From Rhizobium sp. BK316 (GTDB taxonomy: Bacteria; Pseudomonadota; Alphaproteobacteria; Rhizobiales; Rhizobiaceae): a stretch of 64,000 bases of DNA. The stretch's first letter is position 1. Each line of letters begins with the position of its first letter. Location of the stretch: assembly GCF_014193695.1 (NCBI RefSeq), contig NZ_JACHZR010000001.1, positions 471,309-535,308 of the forward strand. The letters run 5' to 3'. The position numbers and the translations under genes were made by a program. This document shows, piece by piece, positions 1-8,641 of this stretch. The notes under the pieces are model-generated. The model worked only from the letters and a program-made list of their open reading frames with translations, did not search any database and was not told the origin of the DNA.

Positions 1-2
1 CC

Positions 3-671
3 ATGGCTGCCAAAGGCGCCGTCGTTGCCGTCATCGACATCAATGAATCGGTGGCACGGGCCAAAGCTGAAGAACTCGGCAATGGCGCGAAATCCTTCGT
101 CTGCGACGTGTCCGATCCGCAGTCCGTCGAAAAAGTGGTTGCCGATGTCGAGACTGCGTTCGGCCATATCGATATCGCCGTCAACAGCGCCGGTGTCGTC
201 ATGCTCGCCCCTGCAGAAGAACTCAGCCTCGATGCATGGGACAAGACCATCGCCATCAACCTGAAGGGCACGTTCCTGGTGTCCCAGGCTGCCGGCCGCG
301 CCATGATCAAGGCGGGCAGGGGCGGCAAGATCATCAACATGGCTTCCCAGGCCGGCACTGTCGCCATCGATCAGCATGTTGCCTATTGTGCATCGAAGTT
401 CGGCGTCATCGGTCTTTCCAAGACGCTTGCTGCCGAATGGGGAAAGCACGGCATCAACGTCAACACGATCTCTCCAACTGTCGTTCTGACCGATCTCGGC
501 AGGAAGGCATGGGATGGCCCGCGCGGTGAGGCGCTGAAACAGCGCATCCCGTCCGGACGCTTCGCGTTCCCTGAGGAGATTGCTGCGGCGGCGGTATTTC
601 TCGCCTCCAACGGCGCCGATATGATCAATGGCGCGGACCTTCTGGTCGACGGTGGCTACACCATTATCTGA
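3..671 (+). CDS. SDR family oxidoreductase, 5' truncated by window edge
   Basis: NAD(P)-dependent short-chain dehydrogenase, probably oxidising a polyol or sugar alcohol to the keto compound used by the kinases downstream. The visible part starts inside the Rossmann fold: the N-terminal TGxxxGxG motif is missing, so the true start lies left of the window. An NSAG segment near residue 61 replaces the usual NNAG. The catalytic Ser lies in MASQAG, Tyr and Lys in AYCASK, and a normal C-terminus (DGGYTII) follows. It ends 22 bases before dhaK, so it is very likely the first visible gene of that operon. Threitol- or erythritol-type dehydrogenases occur beside DhaK-type kinases in other bacteria, which makes a tetritol substrate attractive but unproven. 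Confidence 0.9.
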   Translation: MAAKGAVVAVIDINESVARAKAEELGNGAKSFVCDVSDPQSVEKVVADVETAFGHIDIAVNSAGVVMLAPAEELSLDAWDKTIAINLKGTFLVSQAAGRAMIKAGRGGKIINMASQAGTVAIDQHVAYCASKFGVIGLSKTLAAEWGKHGINVNTISPTVVLTDLGRKAWDGPRGEALKQRIPSGRFAFPEEIAAAAVFLASNGADMINGADLLVDGGYTII

Positions 672-693
672 CGCGCGGTAGATAGGAGTTATA

Positions 694-1689
694 ATGCAGC
701 GTTTTATCAACAATCCGGATGAAGTCGTCGAAGATACCGTCAAGGGCTTCGTTAAGGCCCATGCCGACATCGTCAGGCTGTCTTCGGAAAATCCCCGTGT
801 CATCGCCGCCCGTCACGCGCCTGTCTCCGGCAAGGTCGGTGTCATCACCGGCGGCGGTTCGGGTCATGAGCCCGCCTTCATCGGCTATACCGGCCGCAAC
901 ATGCTGGATGCTGTCGCTGTCGGCGAACTCTTTTCCTCGCCAACCGCAAAAAGCTTTCTGGATGCGGCGCGCGCGGCCAATGGCGGCAAGGGTATCGTCT
1001 GCCTCTACGGCAATTACGCCGGCGATAACATGAATGTAAAAATGGCGATCAAGCTTGCGGCGAAGGAAGGCATCGAGATCGCCACCGTCGTTGCCAATGA
1101 CGACGTATGTTCGGCAGGTCCCGAGGAGCGCGAAAAGCGCCGCGGCGTTGCCGGCGAAATCTTCATGTGGAAGTGTGGCTCAGCCAAGGCTGCCGAGGGC
1201 GCGAGCCTCGAGGAAGTCCGCGCGACCGCCCAGAAGGCGATCGACAATTGCCGCTCGATCGGCGTCGGCCTCAGCCCCTGCACGCTGCCCTCCGTTGGCC
1301 ATCCGAATTTCGCCATCGAACCGGATACGATGGAGGTCGGCATCGGCCATCACGGCGAGCCCGGCGTGCGTGTCGAACCGCTGAAATCGGCCAAGGAAGT
1401 CGCCGAAGAGATGGCGAAGATCGTTCTCGACGACCATCAGCTTGCGGCCGGAACTGAGGTCGCCGTCATCGTCTCCGGTCTTGGCGCCACGCCGCTCAAC
1501 GAGCTCTATATTCTTCATGACACAATCGAATCCGAGATCACTGGACGCGGACTGAAGATCCACAAGGTCTATATCGGCAATTATTTCACATCGTTGGAAA
1601 TGGTCGGTGCAACGCTGACCGTGATGGCACTGGACGACGAACTGAAACGGCTTCTGGATGTCGACGTCCAATGCCCGGCGATGCTCTGA
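694..1689 (+). CDS. dhaK: Dihydroxyacetone kinase, DhaK subunit
   Basis: Substrate-binding subunit of a dihydroxyacetone-type kinase; it holds the ketose covalently on a histidine while DhaL supplies the phosphoryl group. At 331 residues it is full length. The N-terminal GGGSGHEP motif is at residues 53-60, GNYAGD near 108-113, and the hemiaminal-forming His is at about 220 in HHGEPG. A good ribosome site (TAGGAG) precedes the ATG. It follows the SDR and precedes dhaL by 15 bases. No DhaM (PTS phosphodonor) gene is present, so either DhaM is encoded elsewhere or the kinase uses ATP directly. The substrate may be a ketotetrose such as erythrulose; this is inference from the dehydrogenase beside it. 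Confidence 0.93.
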   Translation: MQRFINNPDEVVEDTVKGFVKAHADIVRLSSENPRVIAARHAPVSGKVGVITGGGSGHEPAFIGYTGRNMLDAVAVGELFSSPTAKSFLDAARAANGGKGIVCLYGNYAGDNMNVKMAIKLAAKEGIEIATVVANDDVCSAGPEEREKRRGVAGEIFMWKCGSAKAAEGASLEEVRATAQKAIDNCRSIGVGLSPCTLPSVGHPNFAIEPDTMEVGIGHHGEPGVRVEPLKSAKEVAEEMAKIVLDDHQLAAGTEVAVIVSGLGATPLNELYILHDTIESEITGRGLKIHKVYIGNYFTSLEMVGATLTVMALDDELKRLLDVDVQCPAML

Positions 1690-1704
1690 AGGGAGGCAGG
1701 CGGA

Positions 1705-2352
1705 ATGCAGCAATTTCAGAATGCCGGGTCGGGCGATATCGTTCTCTCGCTGGCCGACAAGATCATCGAAAATCGCGCCTATCTGAGCGAAATCGACGGC
1801 AAGATCGGCGACGGTGATCACGGCGTCAACATGGCCAAGGGGTTCGGCATGGCTGCCGAACGCATCAAGGGGGCGGACATGTCGCTGGCGCAAGCCTTCG
1901 ACACGCTCGGCACGGTCCTGATGACGGAGATCGGGGGTTCGATGGGGCCGCTCTATGGCGTGATGTTCACCCAATTCGCCGAAACCATTGAAAAGTCTGA
2001 TGCGATCGACGCCGCGACCTTCAGCACCATGCTGCATAATGGCCTCGACGGTATCAAGGCGATCGGCTCGGCCAAGGTCGGCGACAAGACACTGCTCGAT
2101 ACGCTCGTGCCGGCAATCACAGCATTCGATACGGCGGTCGGCAGCGGCAAATCCTTTGGCTCTGCGCTTGCGGCCCTCGTTGCGGCCGCCGAAGCCGGAC
2201 GCGACAGTACGCGCGATCTCGTCGCCAAGATCGGTCGCGCCAGCCGCCTTGGCGAACGGTCGCTCGGCGTGCTTGATGCGGGCGCAACCTCTTGCGCATT
2301 GATCCTGAAGTCGCTGGCCGATGGCGTAGAGACAAGGCTGCAGCCCGTCTGA
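1705..2352 (+). CDS. dhaL: Dihydroxyacetone kinase, DhaL subunit
   Basis: Nucleotide-binding partner of DhaK, 215 residues, the normal length for an all-helical DhaL barrel. The Mg-nucleotide aspartates are visible as Asp31, Asp36 and Asp38 in DGKIGDGDHG. The GSMGPLYG segment near residues 76-83 and the C-terminal GRASRLGERSLG segment match the family. It lies 15 bases after dhaK and is surely co-transcribed with it. In PTS-type systems DhaL keeps bound ADP that DhaM rephosphorylates; without DhaM nearby the phosphate source cannot be read from the sequence. A second DhaL is encoded at 4648-5304. Confidence 0.92.
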   Translation: MQQFQNAGSGDIVLSLADKIIENRAYLSEIDGKIGDGDHGVNMAKGFGMAAERIKGADMSLAQAFDTLGTVLMTEIGGSMGPLYGVMFTQFAETIEKSDAIDAATFSTMLHNGLDGIKAIGSAKVGDKTLLDTLVPAITAFDTAVGSGKSFGSALAALVAAAEAGRDSTRDLVAKIGRASRLGERSLGVLDAGATSCALILKSLADGVETRLQPV

Positions 2353-2503
2353 CAGACCGGGCTTTGGTGAGAGCCCGTGATCCTCCCTTGCATTACCATC
2401 CCGGCCGCTGCGGCGGCCGGGAACAATCAGGCGAGGGCACGTTGAAAACTGCAGCTTTTACGCTCATCTTCGCCGTCGATTTGGATGAGGGAAACCAGGC
2501 AGG

Positions 2504-4594
2504 ATGACCGCTAAGACATCATCGGCACGAAAGAATGGTACGGCTGATATCGCGGCCGAGCCCATTCCGTTGCGCTACGGGGACGATCCCTATGTATGGG
2601 CGTGCTGGCTCTACTACGAAGACGGCATGACCCAGGGCGATATCGCTGAAACGATGGGCATTTCGCGCGCGACGGTGAACAGCTACCTCGCCGATGCGCG
2701 TGCCCGCGGCATCGTCAACATTTCCATCGAACCCGCGCGGTTAAGCTCACTGACCATCGCCCAGGAGCTGAAGCGGCATTTCGGCCTGCACGACTGTCTT
2801 GTCGTGCCGAGCGACGACAACACCCGTCCATTGATCGAGCGGCTCGGCTCTGCAGGCGCCCAGGCCCTGCAGAAGATCCTCAAATCCGGCGACACGCTAG
2901 CGGTTGTCTGGGGGCGCACGATCATGGCGGTCGGCGAGCAAGCCTCCATTCCGGGGCTTCAGGATATGACCGTCGTGCAGGCGACGGGCGGAACGAGCGC
3001 GACTTTCGCCTATACGCCGGAACTCTGTGCCGCGGCCTTTGCCGATGCGGTCGATGCCAAGCTCATCAATATTGCAGCACCTGCCATCGTCTCCAGCCCC
3101 GCGGTTCGCGACGTACTGCTGGGTGAACCACTGATCGACGGGCAGTTCGAGGCGCTTTCACGGGCGAACAAGGTGATCTTCGGTATCGCCTCCATGCGGC
3201 CGAATTCCACCATCCACACAAGCGGCTTTTTCGATTCCGTATCGTTGCAGGACTATCTCGCCAAGGATGCGACCGGCGTGGTGGCCGGCCGCTTCATCGA
3301 CGGCCATGGGCGCCCCGTCGCAGGGCCACTGGATGACCGCACAGTCGGCATCTCTCTCGATCTGCTGAAGAAGATCAAAGTGCGCATCGCCGTTGCGGGT
3401 GGCTTCGACAAAGTGCCGTCCATTCTTGCCGCGCTCCGCGGCGGCTATGTCAACGTGCTCATCACCGATGCCGCGACCGGCCGCGGCATTCTCAATGCCG
3501 ATGGCGTGACGGAAGTCGATCAGAAGCTCTCGCAGCGTCCGAAAGTAGACAGCGAGATCACCACGCCGTCGACTGGCTTCCGCACTCATATCAAGAAGTT
3601 CCTGAACAACCCCGACGATGTCGTGGAAGAAATGCTCGATGGCGTCGTCAAGGCACATGCGAGCTACCTTCGCCCGGTCGACAGTTCCCACCGTGCGCTC
3701 GTTGCCCGTTCAGGTCCGCGCGCCGGCAAAGTCGGTCTGGTCGTCGGGGGTGGTACGGGGCATGAACCCGCCTTTCTCGGTTATGTCGGCAGGGGGCTCG
3801 CCGATGCGGTCGCGGTCGGCAATATTTTCTCCTCGCCTCCGCCGGGGCCGATCCTGCAATGCGCCAAGGCGGCATCGGGTGGAGCGGGGGTACTCTTCGT
3901 CTATGGCAATTACGCCGGCGACGTGATGAATTTTGAGATGGCCGCCGAGATGGCCGCGGAGGACAATATCGAGGTCCGCACGGTCGTGACGACCGACGAT
4001 ATCTCCTCCTCGCCCTTGGAAGACCGGGATGGTCGTCGCGGCGTTGCCGGCAATTTCTTCATCTTCAAGATCGCCGGCGCAGCCTGCGACCGTGGCCTGT
4101 CGCTCGATGCCTGCGAAGCCGTAACCCGCAAGGCCAATGCACGGACCTTCACCATGGGTGTCGCGCTTGAACCCAGTTCGCTGCCGCAGACGCGTCGCCA
4201 TAATTTCGAGATCGGACCTGATGACATCGAGATCGGCATGGGTATCCATGGCGAGCCCGGCGTGATGCGCGAGAGGATGATGAGCGCCGATGCCGTCGTC
4301 GATGTCGTCATGGACAGGATTTTCTCGGAGATGAAAGCCGTGTCGGGAGATCGTGTCGCCGTGCTGGTCAATTCCTTCGGCGGCACGCCGCTGATGGAAC
4401 TCTACATTCTCTTCAGGCGCGTGGAACAGCGGCTGAGCGCAAAGGGCATCGAGATCGAGGCGAATTGGGTGGGGCATTATTGCACATCGCTCGACATGGT
4501 CGGCGCATCCATATCGGTGCTGCATCTCGATCGGGAACTGACGGATATGCTGCATCATCCTTGCGATACGGCATTCCTCAGGGTCGTAGACTGA
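2504..4594 (+). CDS. SorC-family sugar-binding regulator fused to a DhaK domain
   Basis: A 696-residue two-part protein. Residues about 25-340 are a SorC/DeoR-type regulator: a helix-turn-helix at about 41-65 (MTQGDIAETMGISRATVNSY), then the sugar-binding effector domain. Residues about 362-696 are a complete DhaK: GGGTGHEP, GNYAGD, and the substrate-binding histidine at about 582 in IHGEPG. The reading frame is open across the junction, so this is a true fusion and not two adjacent genes. It lies between dhaL and a second dhaL on the same strand. The regulator half probably controls this locus, and joining it to a ketose-binding kinase subunit could tie DNA binding to substrate or phosphorylation state; that link is inference. 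Both halves keep their key residues. Confidence 0.9.
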   Translation: MTAKTSSARKNGTADIAAEPIPLRYGDDPYVWACWLYYEDGMTQGDIAETMGISRATVNSYLADARARGIVNISIEPARLSSLTIAQELKRHFGLHDCLVVPSDDNTRPLIERLGSAGAQALQKILKSGDTLAVVWGRTIMAVGEQASIPGLQDMTVVQATGGTSATFAYTPELCAAAFADAVDAKLINIAAPAIVSSPAVRDVLLGEPLIDGQFEALSRANKVIFGIASMRPNSTIHTSGFFDSVSLQDYLAKDATGVVAGRFIDGHGRPVAGPLDDRTVGISLDLLKKIKVRIAVAGGFDKVPSILAALRGGYVNVLITDAATGRGILNADGVTEVDQKLSQRPKVDSEITTPSTGFRTHIKKFLNNPDDVVEEMLDGVVKAHASYLRPVDSSHRALVARSGPRAGKVGLVVGGGTGHEPAFLGYVGRGLADAVAVGNIFSSPPPGPILQCAKAASGGAGVLFVYGNYAGDVMNFEMAAEMAAEDNIEVRTVVTTDDISSSPLEDRDGRRGVAGNFFIFKIAGAACDRGLSLDACEAVTRKANARTFTMGVALEPSSLPQTRRHNFEIGPDDIEIGMGIHGEPGVMRERMMSADAVVDVVMDRIFSEMKAVSGDRVAVLVNSFGGTPLMELYILFRRVEQRLSAKGIEIEANWVGHYCTSLDMVGASISVLHLDRELTDMLHHPCDTAFLRVVD

Positions 4595-4647
4595 AAAAGA
4601 GAAGACAGCACCCCAGGGGCTGGGCTGCATGAATTGGGAGGATACGC

Positions 4648-5304
4648 ATGTCAGCAAACGCGGCCCGCCGCCTCAGCAGGATGTTTCACCGGATCTCGGT
4701 CGCGATTTCAGCTGAGAAGGACCATCTCTCCGATCTGGATGGCGCGATCGGCGATGCCGACCATGGCATTACAATGGCACTCGGTTTCCAGGCGGTGAAT
4801 GGCGAACTGACAAAGCGCGATCTCGATCAGATGCTGCCGTCCGAAGTGCTTTCGGTTGCCGCTTCCGCCTTTCTCGATGCCGTCGGTGCGTCGACCGGAC
4901 CACTTTATGCCACGGCCTTTCGCAAGGCGGCGCAGGCCCTGAAGCAGGACGAAGCGCTCTCGGCTGCCGGCCAGGCGGCAATCGTCGAGGCGATGACGTC
5001 AGGCATCAGGGAACGCGGCAAGGGACAGCGTGGCGACAAGACGATGCTGGATGCCTGGATCCCGGCAACCGAAGCGGCCGCCGCCGCGCGCGACCGGCAG
5101 GCGAGCGTTTCCGCCATGTGGGCCGAGATTGTCGACGCCGCCGATGCCGGCGCACGCTCGACGCGCTCCATGGTCGCTACCCGCGGTCGCGCCGCCCGTC
5201 TTGGCGAGCGATCGCTCGGGCACATCGACCCGGGTGCGGCATCGGCGGTCTTCATCATAAAGGCGATGAGGGATACGTTCACAGAAAATGAGCCGGCGGA
5301 ATGA
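4648..5304 (+). CDS. dhaL: Second DhaL-type kinase subunit
   Basis: A 218-residue DhaL paralogue and the likely nucleotide-binding partner of the DhaK half of the fusion protein upstream. The metal-binding aspartates are kept at 31, 36 and 38 (DGAIGDADHG), as are the GASTGPLYA segment and the C-terminal RGRAARLGERSLGH motif. It starts 53 bases after the fusion gene with a good GGGAGG site before the ATG. With two DhaK and two DhaL units in one run of genes, the system is either two separate kinases or a heteromeric one. Confidence 0.9.
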   Translation: MSANAARRLSRMFHRISVAISAEKDHLSDLDGAIGDADHGITMALGFQAVNGELTKRDLDQMLPSEVLSVAASAFLDAVGASTGPLYATAFRKAAQALKQDEALSAAGQAAIVEAMTSGIRERGKGQRGDKTMLDAWIPATEAAAAARDRQASVSAMWAEIVDAADAGARSTRSMVATRGRAARLGERSLGHIDPGAASAVFIIKAMRDTFTENEPAE

Positions 5305-5311
5305 TCCGCCG
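5294..5311. terminator. Short hairpin between convergent genes
   Basis: Arms CGGCGGA and TCCGCCG, 7 bp with a 4-base loop that contains the stop codon of the second dhaL. It lies between the convergent dhaL and hydrolase genes. No clear T-run follows on either strand, so termination is possible but not certain. Confidence 0.35.
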
Positions 5312-5326
5312 ACCCTAACGACTTGA

Positions 5327-6085
5327 TTATTTGCCTGCTGCCTCAGCCGCTTTCTGGATTACGTCCGCGACCTTTTCAGGCTGCGAGGCGAAGACCGCAT
5401 GGCTTGCCTTGATCTCGGTGACATCGCTTCCTGCCCGCTTCGCCATGTCTCGTTCGAGGTCGGGATTGATCGACCGGTCTTCCGTGGCGACGATCGCCCA
5501 GCTCTTCTTTGTCTTCCAGGCGGGATCGCCGGCTTTCGCCGAGAAGGCTTCCTTGGACGCGAAAACCTGTGATTTTGCCAGGAAGGCCGCTTCGTCTTTC
5601 GGCAGGTCGGCGGCAAAGTCGTTCGCGAAGGCGGCAGGGTCGAGATAGAGGTATTTTCCGTCCTTCGTCTCGCGGATATTCATGCCGCCGGCCGGCTTTG
5701 AGCTTGCTAGGCTGATGAGGCTTTCACCCTTGTCCGGTTGGAAGGCCGCGACATAGACCAGGCCCGCGACATTCGCGCTGTTGCCCGCTTCGGTGATCAC
5801 CATGCCGCCGTAGCTGTGGCCGACCAGTAGAGTCGGGCCATCCTGCAGGTCAAGAACCCGGTTGGTTGCGGCGACATCATCGGCAAGCGAGGTGATCGGC
5901 TCCTGGACGATGGTGACGTTGAAGCCACGGCGTTCGAGGATATCGCTTGCCTTGCGCCAACCGGAGCCATCGGCGAGCGCACCGTGTACGATGACGATGT
6001 TTTTCACCTCGGCCGCCTGGGCAGCAAAAGCGATGACACTGGTGGCAAAGGCAAGGGCGATGGTGGAAAAATACTTGTATTTCAT
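5327..6085 (-). CDS. Secreted alpha/beta hydrolase
   Basis: A 252-residue alpha/beta-fold hydrolase with a Sec signal peptide (residues 1-25, ending AAQAAE), so it acts in the periplasm or outside the cell. The family features are HGALADGSGW at 34-43, the nucleophile Ser91 in GHSYGG, a probable Asp near 203 in TEDRS, and His229 in ASHAVF. It is most like the small salicylate-esterase-like or pyrethroid-hydrolase-like group; the substrate is unknown. It lies 42 bases downstream of dipZ on the same strand and may be co-transcribed with it. Confidence 0.88.
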   Translation of the reverse strand: MKYKYFSTIALAFATSVIAFAAQAAEVKNIVIVHGALADGSGWRKASDILERRGFNVTIVQEPITSLADDVAATNRVLDLQDGPTLLVGHSYGGMVITEAGNSANVAGLVYVAAFQPDKGESLISLASSKPAGGMNIRETKDGKYLYLDPAAFANDFAADLPKDEAAFLAKSQVFASKEAFSAKAGDPAWKTKKSWAIVATEDRSINPDLERDMAKRAGSDVTEIKASHAVFASQPEKVADVIQKAAEAAGK

Positions 6086-6127
6086 GATTATTGCTCCTGT
6101 TGTTCAAGTATAATGTGAGAATGAGTG

Positions 6128-7906
6128 TCAGCCGAATGTGAAGGCGTAGGCCTGGACACCGGGATCGAAGAAGCGGATCTCGAAGTTGCGGGCTTCGATG
6201 TCGCCGGACTGGCGCACCAGTTGGTAGAGCTTCGTCGAAGTCACCGTGCCGTTTCCATCGGCATCGATATCGCTTCCGTGATCGGCACCAGGCGCCTTGC
6301 CGTCGATCGTCACCTGGAAGTGCACGGGCTTGCCGTTAGCATCTGGACCGAGGACGAGGTGCAGGTCGCGAGCACTGAAGCGATAGGCAATGCTGCCGCC
6401 CGCCTGATCGAGCGTGGCCTCTTCGGCACCGATGGTCCATTTGCCCGCGAGACCCCACTGGTTGAGGCCCAGCTGCTTGACCGAATAGTCTCTGGCGGCA
6501 TCGGCGCGCATGCTCTCGTTGGAGGCAAAGCTGGTGGCCTGCTTATAGCCGATATAGGTTTCGCCTGAGCCGATATGCTTCAGGTCCGGATCCGCCTCGG
6601 CGCCCTTTGCATCCGGTGTTACCGGCGCGTCTTCGGCCATTTCACTGCCGGCTTCGCGCAGCAGGTTCTGGATCGCCTGTTCGGTCTGGCGGTAGTTGCC
6701 TTCGCCGAAGTGATGTTCGCGGATCTGGCCCTTGGCGTCGATCAGGTAGTGGGCCGGCCAGTAACTGTTATCGAAGGCACGCCAGATCTTGTAGTCGTTG
6801 TCGATTGCGACAGGATAGCCGATCTTGAAGTCGCCAATGGCCTTTTTGACATTATCGATCTTCTTCTCGAAGGCGAATTCCGGGGCATGCACGCCGATCA
6901 CCACCAGGCCCTGGTCCTTGTACTTTTCAGCCCAGGCACGGACGTAAGGGATGGTGCGGATGCAGTTGATGCAGGAATAGGTCCAGAAATCGACGAGCAC
7001 GACCTTGCCGCGGAGCTGTTCCATGGTCAGGGGCTGCGAATTCAGCCATTCGACGGCGCCATCGAGCGGCGGAGCAGAGCCTTCGACCGGAAGGTCGCTG
7101 TGGAAAGGCGTCTTGGCATCGGCAAGGCCGATCATCTTGTCGTTGCTTGCAACCTCGGACGGCACGCCGTCCGTCGGCTTCACGTTGAGTTTGTCGAGCA
7201 CGGCCTGCTCGAAGGACGCCGTGCTGGCATAGGAAAGCTGCGACAGCAGACCGGTGTCGAGACCGAGTGCGATGACGACGACGCCTGCAAGCACGGCTGC
7301 TCCCAGCCCCTGGCGAATCCGCTCACTGACACTAAGCGACTTCTTCATGCCGGCAAAAATCTTTCCGCCGACGGAAAGGGCCGTCGCGAGCGAGGTTGCG
7401 GCACCTGCGGCATAGGCAATCAGCAGGAGGGTCGTCTGCAGATTGGCACCCTGGAGGGCGGCCCCTGTCAGGACCAGGCCCAGGATAGGCCCGGCGCAGG
7501 GTGCCCAGAGCAGACCGGTCGCGATGCCCAGAATGAGCGCGCTTGCCACTGTCGGGGCAGAACCGGTCTTGCCGGACGCGTTCAGCAGGCGGTTGCCGAA
7601 ATCGACGACCGGCTGAGTGATGAAAGCAGCGATGCGCGGCGAAATCAGGCTGACGCCGAAGACGGCAAGCAGGGCCAGTGCGGCAAGGCGGCCATATTCA
7701 TTCGCATTGATCGCCCAGCTTCCGCCGACGGCAGCAAGTGTCGCCACAAGCGCGAAGGTGGCGGCCATGCCGATCAGCATCGGTAGTGTGCTGCGCACGA
7801 AAGGCTGTCCGGCACGGGCAAAGACAAAGGGAAGGATGGGGAGGATGCATGGGCTGAATATGGTCAGCGTCCCTCCGAGATAGGCAATGATAAGAAGCGT
7901 CATCAT
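6128..7906 (-). CDS. dipZ: DipZ: CcdA-like membrane domain plus periplasmic thioredoxin domain
   Basis: A 592-residue membrane protein that carries reducing power across the inner membrane to periplasmic thiols. The N-terminal part (about 1-220) is CcdA-like with several membrane segments and the conserved cysteines Cys20 (FSPC) and Cys137 (WAPC). A thioredoxin/TlpA-like domain (about 280-430) carries the CINC active site at Cys312 and Cys315. The last 150 residues match the C-terminal domain typical of DipZ proteins. It probably serves thiol-disulfide or cytochrome c maturation. A secreted hydrolase gene follows 42 bases downstream. Confidence 0.92.
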   Translation of the reverse strand: MMTLLIIAYLGGTLTIFSPCILPILPFVFARAGQPFVRSTLPMLIGMAATFALVATLAAVGGSWAINANEYGRLAALALLAVFGVSLISPRIAAFITQPVVDFGNRLLNASGKTGSAPTVASALILGIATGLLWAPCAGPILGLVLTGAALQGANLQTTLLLIAYAAGAATSLATALSVGGKIFAGMKKSLSVSERIRQGLGAAVLAGVVVIALGLDTGLLSQLSYASTASFEQAVLDKLNVKPTDGVPSEVASNDKMIGLADAKTPFHSDLPVEGSAPPLDGAVEWLNSQPLTMEQLRGKVVLVDFWTYSCINCIRTIPYVRAWAEKYKDQGLVVIGVHAPEFAFEKKIDNVKKAIGDFKIGYPVAIDNDYKIWRAFDNSYWPAHYLIDAKGQIREHHFGEGNYRQTEQAIQNLLREAGSEMAEDAPVTPDAKGAEADPDLKHIGSGETYIGYKQATSFASNESMRADAARDYSVKQLGLNQWGLAGKWTIGAEEATLDQAGGSIAYRFSARDLHLVLGPDANGKPVHFQVTIDGKAPGADHGSDIDADGNGTVTSTKLYQLVRQSGDIEARNFEIRFFDPGVQAYAFTFG

Positions 7907-8135
7907 CGTTTCCTTTGAAACCGGGTTACGGGCTCTGGACGGCGATGCGGCTCGACCAGCAACGGGGCTAATCTGGTCGAGGCGATGTATCTCGGATGTG
8001 TCCGGTTCGGTGGCAATATGTACCGAAGTGTAGGAAGCGCGCGGATCACGGCTGCGCTATCTTCTCTCCATACCTGCCCCATATCGCCGGGATATTGCCG
8101 GCAGAGACGGTCGGCCCAGCACGGAGGATGTCAAG

Positions 8136-8504
8136 ATGGTCAAAGCGGAAGCCATAAAGCTGAAGCGCGCTTATACGGCCAAGGCTGCTACGGATGGCGC
8201 CCGATTGCTGGTCGATCGCATCTGGCCGCGCGGCCTCAGCAAGGAGCGCGCTGCACTCGATGCCTGGCTGAAGGATGTGGCCCCAAGCACAGAGCTCCGC
8301 CACTGGTTCAATCATGAACCGGATCGCTGGGAGGAGTTCCGCAGGCGCTACACGGAGGAGCTTCAGGACAAGGAAGAGGAAGTGAAGCTCGTGGCCGATT
8401 TCGCGAAGAAAGGCCCCGTTACGCTGCTCTATGCCGCTCACGATGACGAGCACAACAATGCCGTCGTGCTTCGTGATTTCCTTATGCACCGCCAGTCCGA
8501 GTGA
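8136..8504 (+). CDS. DUF488 family protein
   Basis: A 122-residue soluble protein of the DUF488 family, recognised by LVDRIWPRGLSKE, the WFNHEP segment and the HDDEHNNAVVL segment near the C-terminus. The biochemical function of the family is not known. The ATG has an AGGATG-type ribosome site just upstream. It is a single gene between dipZ (divergent) and a Tat-exported hydrolase. Confidence 0.85.
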   Translation: MVKAEAIKLKRAYTAKAATDGARLLVDRIWPRGLSKERAALDAWLKDVAPSTELRHWFNHEPDRWEEFRRRYTEELQDKEEEVKLVADFAKKGPVTLLYAAHDDEHNNAVVLRDFLMHRQSE

Positions 8505-8641
8505 GGCGGCGGAGAATTGTATCAGAACGTATCCAACAGGCCGGATGCTACATCCGCATGCATTAGAACCGGATGCCCGAAATATCGGGGATACATGCCG
8601 GCTGTTTTTTCCTGTCATCAACTTGAAAACAGAGAGAGCCA

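Noticed and set aside
6575..7786. Open frame of 403 codons on the plus strand
   Set aside because: Opposite the dipZ coding region; low-complexity, charge-rich translation typical of an antisense frame.
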